A program made the translations under genes and the position numbers. Below the pieces are notes generated by a model. It was not told the DNA's origin. It did not search any database and worked only from the letters and a program-made list of their open reading frames with translations. From Thermodesulfobacteriota bacterium (GTDB taxonomy: Bacteria; Desulfobacterota; GWC2-55-46): 64,000 nt of DNA. The first letter of the stretch is position 1. Every line of letters starts with the position of its first letter. The stretch covers positions 1,884,819 through 1,948,818 of the forward strand of contig CP129479.1 in NCBI GenBank assembly GCA_030583865.1, in the 5' to 3' direction. Shown here piece by piece: positions 41,973 through 50,924 of the stretch.

Positions 41973-42559
41973 TCGCCGGCCCATTCGTTTCCGCCGTTCT
42001 CTTCCATCCCGTCCTCTGTTTTTCCGGGGGCCGGCATATCTGATTGGACGCCGCCCCCGGTAACGGCAGGCGAAAAATTCCGGAACGCCCCTGTGCGATG
42101 CTGCCCGGGAACCCGGTCTGCCGCGGGCTTTCGCCCGCTGGACATCCTCGCCCTAAGCACCTCGTCACCGCGCTTAAGGACGACCGTGTCCCTCGTTATG
42201 TCCACTATGATGAATTCCTCTATCTGGTCTCCCACCCTGTAAGCACCGGAGCCGGAAGAGGAGCCATGCCAGCTGAGCATCGCCACGCCGCCCGTATCGA
42301 GTATCACGGTGCCGGTGAGGGTCACCTCGGGAGCCGGCCTCTGGGGCGGCTTGACCGGCCCGGATTTCGTACCGGGCCTCCGCGCCTGATCGGGCTTCTC
42401 CCTCGACGGCCTGAAAAGGTCCTTATCCACTATCACTCCGAGATTCGCCTCGCCTTTGCGGACAGCCGCCTCCGAGGGGCTGGAAGCCTCATGGACCGTA
42501 GCGAGCGCGGCAAACGCCGCAAAAATCAACCAGGCGTTTGGGCAAGGTCGCCTCCGCAT
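41969..42559 (-). CDS. gspC: GspC-like type II secretion protein
   Basis: A 196-residue inner-membrane protein with an N-terminal helix (WLIFAAFAALATVHEASS) and a periplasmic HR-type beta domain (VTLTGTVILDTGGVAMLSWH, then YRVGDQIEEFIIVDITRDTV and VLKRGDEVL). The HR domain contacts the secretin N0. There is no PDZ or coiled-coil module; the C-terminus is a Gly/Glu-rich tail. It is read between gspM and gspD, overlapping both. Confidence 0.85.
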   Translation of the reverse strand: MRRRPCPNAWLIFAAFAALATVHEASSPSEAAVRKGEANLGVIVDKDLFRPSREKPDQARRPGTKSGPVKPPQRPAPEVTLTGTVILDTGGVAMLSWHGSSSGSGAYRVGDQIEEFIIVDITRDTVVLKRGDEVLRARMSSGRKPAADRVPGQHRTGAFRNFSPAVTGGGVQSDMPAPGKTEDGMEENGGNEWAGE

Positions 42560-43131
42560 CAGCTCGCAAGCTCCACTTTCCTTATGACCCCTTCGACCAC
42601 GAGCGTAACGTCAAGCCTTCCGGGCTCGCGCTCTCCCCGCGACCGTATCCTTACCGACCTTACTCCCATTGCCGGACTGGAGCCCTTCATATCCGAAAGG
42701 AGCTCCTTCAATTCCGAGATGCCGGCCCTGAACCGGAACTCAACCGGCACGCCGACGTATCTCCCCCTGTCAACGGTCTTGAGGGCGCGCTCGGAAGATA
42801 TCCTTATGCCGCTCCTGGCGGAATGGTCCCTGAACGCGCCCTGAAGGTGCGCGGCCCCGAGCGACGGCGTCGTGCCGGGAAGAAGCCCCTCTTCGAGCTT
42901 TTGAAGCTCCTCCGTCTTTTTCTCCACAAGCTCCTCCAGTTCATCGGCTCGGTCGACGAGGTCGGCCCAGACGACAAGCTCCCCGCTCTTCAACCGGGCC
43001 TCCTCTTTCATGCCTGAGTAATACTCGGAAACCGAGCCTGCGGCCAGGAACGCGACAAGCGCAGCGGCCAGAAGGTATACCGCCGAAGGCACTTTCCCGG
43101 CCCGGGACCGGAGCCCGTCACCTCCGCGCAT
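42559..43131 (-). CDS. gspM: GspM-like type II secretion protein
   Basis: From ATG 43131 (inside the gspL end) the protein has 190 residues: one membrane helix (VYLLAAALVAFLAAGSVSEY), a coiled-coil (DRADELEELVEKKTEELQKL), and a ferredoxin-like periplasmic domain (GVPVEFRFRAGISELKELLS). GspM supports GspL in the assembly platform. The frame upstream of this ATG overlaps gspL and is not coding. Confidence 0.85.
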   Translation of the reverse strand: MRGGDGLRSRAGKVPSAVYLLAAALVAFLAAGSVSEYYSGMKEEARLKSGELVVWADLVDRADELEELVEKKTEELQKLEEGLLPGTTPSLGAAHLQGAFRDHSARSGIRISSERALKTVDRGRYVGVPVEFRFRAGISELKELLSDMKGSSPAMGVRSVRIRSRGEREPGRLDVTLVVEGVIRKVELAS

Positions 43132-44461
43132 CGGCTTCCTCCCCGGCCGGGTTGTTGACCCTGAACCGTATCCTGAAGCGCTCCTTCCCGTCCGGCCCTG
43201 CGGTGACCGGGCCGTCGAACTCGATTGAGCTGCCGAGCCCGGAGCGTTCAAGCGCCATGAAAAGCCCTGAGGCCTTTCCTGAGGCCCCCTCGACCTCTAT
43301 CGTCTTCCCGTCGTATTCCATCCCGGTCAGATAGGTGTCGGACGGGGTGGCCTCGGTAAGCCTCTTCAAAATCTCCAGGAACTCCGGAGCGCCCTCTCCC
43401 CTGACCTCGCGGAAAACGCTTATGTCTGCCTCTATGGCTGAGAGAGCGGCGGTAAGCGCCTGGGCCCTGCCCCTCTCAGGCCCGAGCTCGGCAAGCGCCC
43501 TGTTGAGCTTCCTTAGCGTGAGCGCTTCGTTCACCAGAAAGAACGCGGGAAGGAGGAGCGCGAGCCCGAGCGCACCGCCTGCCGCCGTCAGTGCCGCGCC
43601 CCTGGCCTTAAGCGCGCCCTTCGACCTCGGCTGAAGGCCGGCTGACCTTGCTTTCCTGTCGAACAGAAGGAGCGCGGCCCCGTTCGCAACGGATATGGCC
43701 GGCGCATCATCGTATCCGGAAACCTCAAGCCCAGTTTGCCGGGCTGCCTCCTGTGCCTCTTCCGCCTGCCGCGAATCCCCGCCTTCGCATACTATGAAAC
43801 AGCGGCTCAGGGCCCCTTCCGCCGCCATCGATGCGAACCTGAGCTCCCTCTCGAACGCGCCCCGCCCGGCAGCCTTGAAGGAGCGGGAATAGCACGGCGT
43901 TCTGGCTCTTGCCCATGCGATTATTTGGACCCCGTCCTCCTTTATTGCGAGCAAAGCGGCCCCGAGAGGAGGCGCTTTGCTCGCACGGGAGAGCGCCTTC
44001 AGGACGGCCCTTTCCGCGGTAGTCACAAAGAGGAGGCGCAGCCCGGCGCTCTCAAGCGCCTTAAGCGTCATCTCGACTGTCTCCGAAGGCGCTGCGGAAA
44101 AGAGCAACAGCTGACTCTCCGGCCCCGACTCGATCTTTTCGAATGAGTACGCCCATTCCGACGAATCGGAAGGCAGGTGCTTTTCGAGCTCAAAGGCCAG
44201 CACCCCCCGGAGCGAATCCCCCCCGGCGGGAGGCAGCCCTATCGACCTTGAGACATAGCCTCCAAAGGGAAGCGCAACAGAGACCCCAAGCCCCATGAGG
44301 CGCTTCCTCTCCGCGTATTCCTTGAGCCCTGCGGCCCTTTCATCGACGCTTCCATCGAGCGTAAAGGCCCTTTCAGCCCTTAGCCCCGAGGCCTTCCTCC
44401 TCAGGTGAAATGCATTCCAGCGGCGCTTTCCCGCCTCAATGCCTATCGCGTTCAGTATCAA
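43118..44461 (-). CDS. gspL: GspL-like type II secretion protein (PilM/PilN-like architecture)
   Basis: A 447-residue protein. The cytoplasmic N-terminal 280 residues have an actin-like fold similar to PilM (FGGYVSRSIGLPPAGGDSLR, then SVANGAALLLF); a membrane helix (GALGLALLLPAFFLVNEALT) leads into a coiled-coil and a PilN-like periplasmic domain (TYLTGMEYDGKTIEVEGASG). GspL connects the ATPase GspE to the pseudopilus platform. Confidence 0.88.
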   Translation of the reverse strand: MILNAIGIEAGKRRWNAFHLRRKASGLRAERAFTLDGSVDERAAGLKEYAERKRLMGLGVSVALPFGGYVSRSIGLPPAGGDSLRGVLAFELEKHLPSDSSEWAYSFEKIESGPESQLLLFSAAPSETVEMTLKALESAGLRLLFVTTAERAVLKALSRASKAPPLGAALLAIKEDGVQIIAWARARTPCYSRSFKAAGRGAFERELRFASMAAEGALSRCFIVCEGGDSRQAEEAQEAARQTGLEVSGYDDAPAISVANGAALLLFDRKARSAGLQPRSKGALKARGAALTAAGGALGLALLLPAFFLVNEALTLRKLNRALAELGPERGRAQALTAALSAIEADISVFREVRGEGAPEFLEILKRLTEATPSDTYLTGMEYDGKTIEVEGASGKASGLFMALERSGLGSSIEFDGPVTAGPDGKERFRIRFRVNNPAGEEADARR

Positions 44462-45381
44462 CGGTACCCGACCCCATGCTCGCGCCAGGAGATGAAGACC
44501 GCGTCCTTTCCGCCGGGCTTTTTCGCTATGGCGGCCTCTATCGTGTACCGGATGCCGCCCTTTTCGCCGGTCGAGGTAGCGACGAAGAACTCCGAGGTGA
44601 CGAGCCCGCCGTGCGACCTGATACTCATGAAGCCCTCGGTCTTTCTCTTGAGGAGTATCTCGTTCGCGACCCCGGGCCCGTAAACGGCCGAAAGCACCGT
44701 CTCGCCCGCGGTATTGAGGTTCAGTCTGCCGTCCCCGTGCACGGTAACGAGCCTCCCGATGCCGCCATTCCCGCCGTCCCGCCCGTAAAAGAACTCCCGG
44801 CTTACGCCCTTCACGAGCAGCAGCTCTTCCGTGAAATCGAAAGGGCCGTCCTTTGAGCCGTAGGGGAAAGGCAGCGAGCCGTAATAGTCGTCCTCGGCGC
44901 CGTTCATGTGATAGTCGCCGTTTTCGTCACGCCAGTCGATTATGGAATCGGTTATCGAGTCCCTCGCGGCCTTGTCCGCTCCGGAAAGGCGCAGAAGCTC
45001 GTCGATTACACCCCGCTGGGCCGTGTTCAGGTTTACCTTGGCCCGCTCGTCCTCTATTCCGTATGAGACCGTGCCCTCTCCCAGCTTGAACTCCCTTTTG
45101 GAAGGAAGCGGATGAAATCCGTCCGAAGTCTTTTCAAGGAACACGAGCCCGGCCTCGCTTGACGCCACCACCTCGTAGTCTGCCGAGACCTCGGCAGCCG
45201 CCATGTACACCCCTGCCACCGCGAGCGCCCATGCAGAGGCCTCGTCCTCGAAGCTCGATGTCGCGGCGCTTTCAATCCTCATCGTGTACACGAACCCAGG
45301 CGCTATGAGGAACATGAGCGCAAGGAGCCATAAGACCAGCACGAGCGAGAGGCCTCTTTCGGAAGCGCGGGCGGCCTTCAA
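44458..45381 (-). CDS. gspK: GspK-like minor pseudopilin
   Basis: A 307-residue protein beginning ASERGLSLVLVLWLLALMFL, the GspK form of the prepilin helix that lacks Glu5. The helix-hairpin-helix insert is present (AKVNLNTAQRGVIDELLRLS, DSIIDWRDENGDYHMNGAED). GspK caps the pseudopilus tip with GspI and GspJ. It overlaps gspJ by 4 bases. Confidence 0.92.
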   Translation of the reverse strand: MKAARASERGLSLVLVLWLLALMFLIAPGFVYTMRIESAATSSFEDEASAWALAVAGVYMAAAEVSADYEVVASSEAGLVFLEKTSDGFHPLPSKREFKLGEGTVSYGIEDERAKVNLNTAQRGVIDELLRLSGADKAARDSITDSIIDWRDENGDYHMNGAEDDYYGSLPFPYGSKDGPFDFTEELLLVKGVSREFFYGRDGGNGGIGRLVTVHGDGRLNLNTAGETVLSAVYGPGVANEILLKRKTEGFMSIRSHGGLVTSEFFVATSTGEKGGIRYTIEAAIAKKPGGKDAVFISWREHGVGYR

Positions 45382-45956
45382 TCACCTGCCCCGCTGCCTT
45401 TCCCGGCCATGAGCGCCGTCTCGAATGAGACCGGAGCGCCGCTATTTCCTGAAAGCCTCACCCTCACCATTTGAGGGAGCTTCTTCGTGAGCGCCGCGTC
45501 CCACTCATCGCGCCACGCGCCGTCGCCGAAATAGGCGAACTCCAGGGCCGCGGCAGCGCCTGCCACGACTGAACGCTTTCCGCCCCCGTCCGCGAGCGGG
45601 AGAGCGGATTCTTCCAGCAGAAGCCCCTCTCCCGTGGCCGAATACCGTATGAGCACCGCGCCGCCCCAGGGCACGCCGGGAGAAACGGTCCTCCCCGAAG
45701 TGACGAAGGCGATGCTTTCCGGGCCGCCGAGGAAGATGATTTCCCCTTCCCCGTCCCTGTATGGGTAAGCTGACGCGAGCGTTTTCCTCATCTCGCCCGA
45801 GACATACCTTTTCATGAACGCCTCTTCCGCCGCCCTGTCGCCGCTCTCCCAGACCCCTAGCCCGAACCTCAGGGCTGCAAGGGCGGTAAGGGCGATTACA
45901 GCGACGACCGAGATTGAGATTAGGACCTCCAAAAGGGTGAATCCCCTTTTATCCAC
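45378..45956 (-). CDS. gspJ: GspJ-like minor pseudopilin
   Basis: A 192-residue prepilin: MDKRGFTLLEVLISISVVAV with G-F cleavage and Glu5. The globular part is beta-rich, as in GspJ (EGLLLEESALPLADGG, EFAYFGDGAWRDEWDAALTK and LPQMVRVRLSG). Fits the tip complex of the pseudopilus. Confidence 0.92.
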   Translation of the reverse strand: MDKRGFTLLEVLISISVVAVIALTALAALRFGLGVWESGDRAAEEAFMKRYVSGEMRKTLASAYPYRDGEGEIIFLGGPESIAFVTSGRTVSPGVPWGGAVLIRYSATGEGLLLEESALPLADGGGKRSVVAGAAAALEFAYFGDGAWRDEWDAALTKKLPQMVRVRLSGNSGAPVSFETALMAGKGSGAGD

Positions 45957-46314
45957 CAGAGAGGCCCTTTAACGAAATGAGCCTGAACTCGGCCCCGGAG
46001 GCGAGGTCCGTCGTCGTGACGACCACCTTGAGCAGCCTGGGAGCGCCGTCTACAGCCGCGCCGTAAGGATAGGCCTCCATCCTCCAGGCGAACCCGTCGC
46101 CCGTGACCCCTTCGGAGACGCCTTCTTCCATAAGCCCCTCGAACATGGACCCGAACCTCTCACTGGCTGCGAGAACAAGCCCTGTCCGGCCGTTCGCCTC
46201 CTTGGCGAGCCTGAGCCCGCCGGCTACAAGCGCAAGGAGCACGCCCAGGGCCGCCCCCATGATGGCAATGGAGGCCATGACCTCTATAAGGGTAAAACCG
46301 TTTTTATCCTTCAC
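45949..46314 (-). CDS. gspI: GspI-like minor pseudopilin
   Basis: A 121-residue prepilin: MKDKNGFTLIEVMASIAIMG with G-F cleavage and Glu5. Short globular domain (FAWRMEAYPYGAAVDGAPRL). Overlaps gspJ by 8 bases and gspH by 4. Confidence 0.92.
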   Translation of the reverse strand: MKDKNGFTLIEVMASIAIMGAALGVLLALVAGGLRLAKEANGRTGLVLAASERFGSMFEGLMEEGVSEGVTGDGFAWRMEAYPYGAAVDGAPRLLKVVVTTTDLASGAEFRLISLKGLSGG

Positions 46315-46736
46315 TCGCCTGCGGCCTCGACCCTCACTCGGCCCGAGCCGTCTAGTACGAGCCTGTATGCGGCCTCTCCGTATTTCACGTCGAACTCAGC
46401 GGGGCTTGAAGTGCCTGCCGGAAAGAACGCGGCCTCGGATCCCCTGACCTCCCCGTTCCCTTGAGGGAGCGCGACCTCTTTCACCGTCCCTATTCCGTCA
46501 CGTATGGCGAGTACGCCGCCGGTATAGACCGCGTAATGGACTGCCCTGTCCCTTACGGCCCTTATCCGGGCGTCTTCCAGCCCGGCCTTGAGCGTACGCA
46601 CGGCCGATTTGGCCCTGAAACCTTCCAGCCCCGGGGTAATGGAAGGCGCCACAAATGCCGCCGCCACCCCGATGATGACCAGCACAAGGAGGAGTTCCAG
46701 GAACGTAAAGCCCCCTGGCCTTCTACAGGCCGCCAT
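46311..46736 (-). CDS. gspH: GspH-like minor pseudopilin
   Basis: A 141-residue prepilin: ACRRPGGFTFLELLLVLVII with G-F cleavage and Glu5, followed by GFRAKSAVRTLKAGLEDARI. It overlaps the end of gspG by 14 bases. GspH joins the pseudopilus next to the major subunit. Confidence 0.9.
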   Translation of the reverse strand: MAACRRPGGFTFLELLLVLVIIGVAAAFVAPSITPGLEGFRAKSAVRTLKAGLEDARIRAVRDRAVHYAVYTGGVLAIRDGIGTVKEVALPQGNGEVRGSEAAFFPAGTSSPAEFDVKYGEAAYRLVLDGSGRVRVEAAGE

Positions 46737-47178
46737 CGAGGCTTCTCCAGCTTACGATGTCCGTGGCGTCTCCCTCGCCGCCTGGCGCGCCGTCTGAGCC
46801 GAAGGAGACTATTTCGTACTCCTCGCGCTCGCCCGGCGACCTGTACATGAACTCCCGTCCCCAGGGGTCTTTTGGTATCTCCTTCCTCAGATATGGCCCC
46901 CGCCAGCGCTCTATATTCATCGGGTTCTCCCGGAGCGCGGCCAGGCCTTCAACCGTCGTCGGGTATCTCCCCGCGTCGAGGCGGAACTGGTCAAGGGCCG
47001 CCCCGAATAGCTCTATCTGGACCTCTGCGGCCTTGATCCTCGACCGCTCGACTTTTCCGAGGAACCTGGGGGCCACAAGGGCCGCAAGGAGGCCGATGAT
47101 AACGACCACGACCATGAGTTCGACGAGCGTGAAGGCGCGCTCTGACGAAACAAAGGCCGTTTTCCCGGCGTGCCGCAT
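46723..47178 (-). CDS. gspG: GspG major pseudopilin
   Basis: From ATG 47178 (AAGGAG upstream) the protein has 151 residues: AFTLVELMVVVVIIGLLAAL and the GspG-specific segment RYPTTVEGLAALRENP, followed by KEIPKDPWGREFMYRSPGER and the calcium-site region SFGSDGAPGGEGDATDI. Major subunit of the secretion pseudopilus. An open frame upstream lies in the gspF-gspG spacer. Confidence 0.95.
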   Translation of the reverse strand: MRHAGKTAFVSSERAFTLVELMVVVVIIGLLAALVAPRFLGKVERSRIKAAEVQIELFGAALDQFRLDAGRYPTTVEGLAALRENPMNIERWRGPYLRKEIPKDPWGREFMYRSPGEREEYEIVSFGSDGAPGGEGDATDIVSWRSLDGGL

Positions 47179-47215
47179 CTCGCTCCTTTCCTTTAAGACC
47201 CGCGGAGGGGCGCCC

Positions 47216-48427
47216 CTAAAGGGGGATGTCGTTAAGGCTGAAGACCGCAAGGAGCATCGATATGACGATCGAGCCGACGATAAGGGACATGACGAGTATT
47301 ATGGCGGGCTCAAGCGTAGAGACTGCCCTCTTGACCGAAGTCCTTATCTCGTGCTCGTAGTCCGAAGCTACTTTAAGGAGCATCTCATCGAGTCTACCGG
47401 TCTCCTCGCCGACCGCGAGCATGTGGGAGGCGAGCCTCGGGAAGGAGCCGGTTTCCGCGACCGGGGCCGCCACTCCCCTTCCCTTCCTTACCCCTTCGAG
47501 CACCGGGGCAAGGTCTTTTTCCATCGCCACGTTCCCCGTAGACCTGACAGAGAGGCCGAGGGCCTCGATAATCGGCACGCCGGACTTAAGGAGCATCCCG
47601 AGCGTCCTTGAAAACCTCGCGGCAGCCGCCTTCCCAAGTATCGGACCGAGTATCGGCAGGGAGAGCTTGCGGCGGTCGAGCCAGAGCCGCCCATCCGGGC
47701 TGCCGCGGAACCTCTCAAGCCCGAGCCATGCGAGCCCAAACGCGAGCGGCAGGACCCAGAACCACGAAGAGAGGAAACGCCCTGCCGCAACGAGCGCCAC
47801 AGCCGGAAGCGGCGCGGCCCCGCCGAGGTCCTCGAAGATCATTGCGAACCTCGGCACGACGAAGATGAGCATGAAGACCACGGCCCCGCCGCCGAAAGTC
47901 GTAAGGAGCAGGGGGTATACAAGCGCCGACCGTATCTCGTCCTTCAGCCTCTCGGTCTCCTCAAGATACGCGCCGAGCCGCTTAAGGCAATCCTCTAGCG
48001 TGCCGCCGGCCTCCCCTGCCCTGGCGGTATTTACATAAAGTGCCGGGAACTCCACGTTACGCTCAAGGCAGTCCGCCAGCGGCCTCCCGCCCCGGACTCC
48101 ATTGAGTACGTCGCTTATGACAGCCGTGAAAGAGGCGTCCTCCTCAAGCTCGGCAAGGAGCGCGAGCGACTTATCCAGAGGTATGCCGGCCTCGAGCATG
48201 CTCGCGAGCTGGTGCGTGAACGAGGCTACGCGCCTGCAGCCGGCCTTCCTCTTGAAAAGGGACCTCCCTTTCGGCTCTTTTTCCGTCCGGGCGGCCCTGG
48301 ACGCGGATGAAGGATAATAGCCCATTGAGCGGAGCCTATCGGCAAGGTCCCGCTCGTCCCTGGCCTTGAGCCTCCCCCTTATCTCCTTTCCGGACCGGTC
48401 TACAGCCTTGTAGCTGAATGTCTCCAT
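47216..48427 (-). CDS. gspF: GspF inner-membrane platform protein
   Basis: A 403-residue GspF: METFSYKAVDRSGKEIRGRL, two T2SSF domains each with helices (LLLTTFGGGAVVFMLIFVVP, LEPAIILVMSLIVGSIVISM) and FTHQLASMLEAGIPLDKSLA. It anchors the ATPase GspE and the pseudopilus. Adjacent to gspE with no spacer. Confidence 0.95.
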   Translation of the reverse strand: METFSYKAVDRSGKEIRGRLKARDERDLADRLRSMGYYPSSASRAARTEKEPKGRSLFKRKAGCRRVASFTHQLASMLEAGIPLDKSLALLAELEEDASFTAVISDVLNGVRGGRPLADCLERNVEFPALYVNTARAGEAGGTLEDCLKRLGAYLEETERLKDEIRSALVYPLLLTTFGGGAVVFMLIFVVPRFAMIFEDLGGAAPLPAVALVAAGRFLSSWFWVLPLAFGLAWLGLERFRGSPDGRLWLDRRKLSLPILGPILGKAAAARFSRTLGMLLKSGVPIIEALGLSVRSTGNVAMEKDLAPVLEGVRKGRGVAAPVAETGSFPRLASHMLAVGEETGRLDEMLLKVASDYEHEIRTSVKRAVSTLEPAIILVMSLIVGSIVISMLLAVFSLNDIPL

Positions 48428-50122
48428 TTACTGAAGGGTAACCCGTTCCACCTCTTCCACCGTGGTAATTCCCGAGATGACCTTGTCCCAGCCGTCGGAC
48501 CTCAATGGCGCCATGCCCTCCGAGATGGCGGCGCGCTTGATCGCCGCTGCCCCCTGCCGCTCTACCGTAAGCTCCCGGATCCTGTCAGTCACGGCCATGA
48601 GCTCGAATATCCCGGTCCGGCCCCTGTAGCCGGTCCCGCCGCACTCCGCGCAGCCGCCGCCCCTCGCAAGGACTGCGATGCGTTCAGGAGGAACCCTTGC
48701 TTCAATGAGGAGCTTGAGTTCCCTCTCAGACGGGGCATAGCTCTCCCTGCAGGCGGGGCAGATGACCCGCACGAGCCTCTGGGCGAGCACGCCGAGGAGG
48801 CATGAGGAGATGAGATACCCTTCGATGCCCATGTCCAGGAGCCTTGCCACCGCGCCGGCGGCGTCGTTCGTGTGCATGGTCGAGAGTATCAGGTGCCCGG
48901 TAAGGGCCGAATGGACGGCTATTTCGGCCGTCTCGGCGTCCCTTATCTCGCCCACCATTATTATGTCAGGGTCCTGCCTCACGATTGAGCGGAGGCCGTT
49001 CGCGAAGGTCAGGCCTATGCCCGGCTTGACCTGTATCTGGTTCACTCCCTCGAGCTTGTACTCTATCGGGTCCTCGATGGTTATGACCTTCCTGCTGCAG
49101 GTGTCCATCCTGGAGAGGGCCGCATAGAGCGTGGTCGTTTTCCCGCTCCCGGTCGGGCCGGTGACCAGTATCATCCCGTGCGGCTGGGCGGCGAGGGCGG
49201 AGAAGGCGTCCCTTGTTTGCCCGGGAAAGCCGAGGCCATCGAGCGCGAGCGCGGGGTCCGGGTCAAGGAGCCTCATTACGATGCTCTCGCCGTAGAGGGT
49301 CGGCACCGTCGAGACCCTTATGTCGACCTCCCTGCCCGAGGCCGTGTGCTTTATCCTGCCGTCCTGGGGAAGCCTCCTCTCGGCTATATTGAGCCTGGCC
49401 ATTATCTTGACCCTCGAAGAGACGACCGGATGGAGCCTTCCGGGCAGGGTCTCCGAGAGGTGGAGGACGCCGTCGACCCTGTACCTGATATTCAGCCCGC
49501 CCTCGAACGGCTCTATGTGGATGTCGCTTGCGCGCCTCTCAACCGCCCTCGCGATCACGAGGTTCACGAGCTCTATTACCGGGGCCTCGAGCGCGGCCTC
49601 CTTGAGCCCCTCCATTTCGTCACGGTCCCTGCGGGCCTGGCCCGTCTCCTTCTCGTCGAGGTCGCCGATCAGCTCGTTCATTTCCCTGCCCCGGCTGCCG
49701 TAACTCCTTTCAATGAAATCGAGTATCTGCCCCGGCGCCCCGAAAGCCAGCTCTACCTCCATGCCGGTAAACGCCTTCAGGGCCTCGGCAGGGAAAGGGT
49801 CCTGCGGGCGCGCCGAGGCGACCAGAAGCGTTCCGCCTTCGACTGCCACCGGGACCACGCGGTTCTCTTTCAGGAAAGCGCAGGCAGGCTGCCGCCCTAA
49901 AGGGACAGGCCCCTCCGGGAAATCCTTTTCCACCACCGCCCGCACTCCCAGGGAGCCCGCTACCTGAAGCGCGAAATCATCGGCCGAGATGAAACCCAGC
50001 CGCGCGAGCGCCTCTCCGGTCATGCGTCCTGTCCGCGACCCTTCATCCAGCGCGGCCAGGAGCATCTCCTCCGTGATGAGAGAGAGCCTCATGAGCCTCT
50101 CGCCGATCCTCTCGCGGCACAT
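48428..50122 (-). CDS. gspE: GspE type II secretion ATPase
   Basis: From ATG 50122 the protein has 564 residues: N1E-type domain (RERIGERLMRLSLITEEMLL), linker, then the ATPase with Walker A (TGPTGSGKTTTLYAAL), Asp box (ITIEDPIEYKLEGVNQIQVK), Walker B (DPDIIMVGEIRDAETAEIAV), His box (LTGHLILSTMHTNDAAGAV) and a four-Cys zinc module (ICPACRESYAP ... CAECGGTGYRGRTG). The frame remains open about 70 codons upstream, but that part lacks family similarity; the start is therefore a judgement. First gene of the gsp operon. Confidence 0.93.
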   Translation of the reverse strand: MCRERIGERLMRLSLITEEMLLAALDEGSRTGRMTGEALARLGFISADDFALQVAGSLGVRAVVEKDFPEGPVPLGRQPACAFLKENRVVPVAVEGGTLLVASARPQDPFPAEALKAFTGMEVELAFGAPGQILDFIERSYGSRGREMNELIGDLDEKETGQARRDRDEMEGLKEAALEAPVIELVNLVIARAVERRASDIHIEPFEGGLNIRYRVDGVLHLSETLPGRLHPVVSSRVKIMARLNIAERRLPQDGRIKHTASGREVDIRVSTVPTLYGESIVMRLLDPDPALALDGLGFPGQTRDAFSALAAQPHGMILVTGPTGSGKTTTLYAALSRMDTCSRKVITIEDPIEYKLEGVNQIQVKPGIGLTFANGLRSIVRQDPDIIMVGEIRDAETAEIAVHSALTGHLILSTMHTNDAAGAVARLLDMGIEGYLISSCLLGVLAQRLVRVICPACRESYAPSERELKLLIEARVPPERIAVLARGGGCAECGGTGYRGRTGIFELMAVTDRIRELTVERQGAAAIKRAAISEGMAPLRSDGWDKVISGITTVEEVERVTLQ

Positions 50123-50555
50123 AGGCAGAAGGGCGCCCGACCCTTTTCGCTCAATTACGGACAAAGGGCGGCGGTGCACCGGCTGAATTTTTTCCGGGCC
50201 AAATTGCCTCGTTATGCCTGCAACGGCTGTCGATAAAGGATGAAAGGAAACGCCTGGCGACTCCACCCTTCGCATTGCCGGCCCGCAGGCCGGACCAGTA
50301 TGGAGTTGGAGCCCGCTATCGGTTTTCACGTGCGGGTGGAGGCGTCAAGCGTATTCCGGCCAGGCCAGAGCCCGTGGCCGGGTTTCAGGAAAAAACGCGC
50401 TTGGCTCAGGTCAAGGCCGGTGATCGGCTACCGGCGATTTTGGTTGTTTATGGAAGTTAGCGCCCGCCGCGGCAGGGCGCATGGGAAGAACCACGGCATC
50501 GACGAAATAACTCTATACCATCTTTTCCGGTTGTCAATGGAGCGGAGTAAAATGT
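50123..50555. other. Intergenic region between gspE and the carbohydrate cluster
   Basis: No gene recognised. It should contain the gsp promoter. A hairpin CCGGCCCGCAGGCCGG occurs near 50277. Confidence 0.4.
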
Positions 50556-50924
50556 TCAGCCGCGGACTACAGCTGCGGAAGAAAATTTTCCAATCACCAC
50601 GAGGACGCTGTCGCCGGGCTTTAGTATGTTACCGTGATTGGGGATCGTTACGCGCGAAGTTCCGCTCTCGTACCTCAAGGGGCAGCTCAGCCACACGCCC
50701 GTCCCCTGGTGGACTACCGCTACCCTGTCGCTCCCGGACAAGGCGCGGACGAGCCCGCCGGGCCCGGTCTCTTCGAGGATTATGACCGCCGTGCCGTCCC
50801 CTTCAAGCTCCACCCCCTTGAGCTCGGCCCGGTTCGCGCCTGAACGGTCCTCGCACGAGGCCAGGAAGAGCAGGCATAAAATGGCGAGCGCAAAAGGACG
50901 CGCTTTAATCAGGGCCTCGCGCAT
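50556..50924 (-). CDS. Small lipoprotein at the end of the glyco-cluster
   Basis: From ATG 50924 the protein has 122 residues with a lipobox (FALAILCLLFLASCEDRSG). The rest is beta-rich (GDGTAVIILEETGPGGLVRA, VAVVHQGTGVWLSCPL, GDSVLVVIGKFSSAAVV). It overlaps the PHP gene by 16 bases and so belongs to that operon. Function unknown. Confidence 0.7.
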   Translation of the reverse strand: MREALIKARPFALAILCLLFLASCEDRSGANRAELKGVELEGDGTAVIILEETGPGGLVRALSGSDRVAVVHQGTGVWLSCPLRYESGTSRVTIPNHGNILKPGDSVLVVIGKFSSAAVVRG

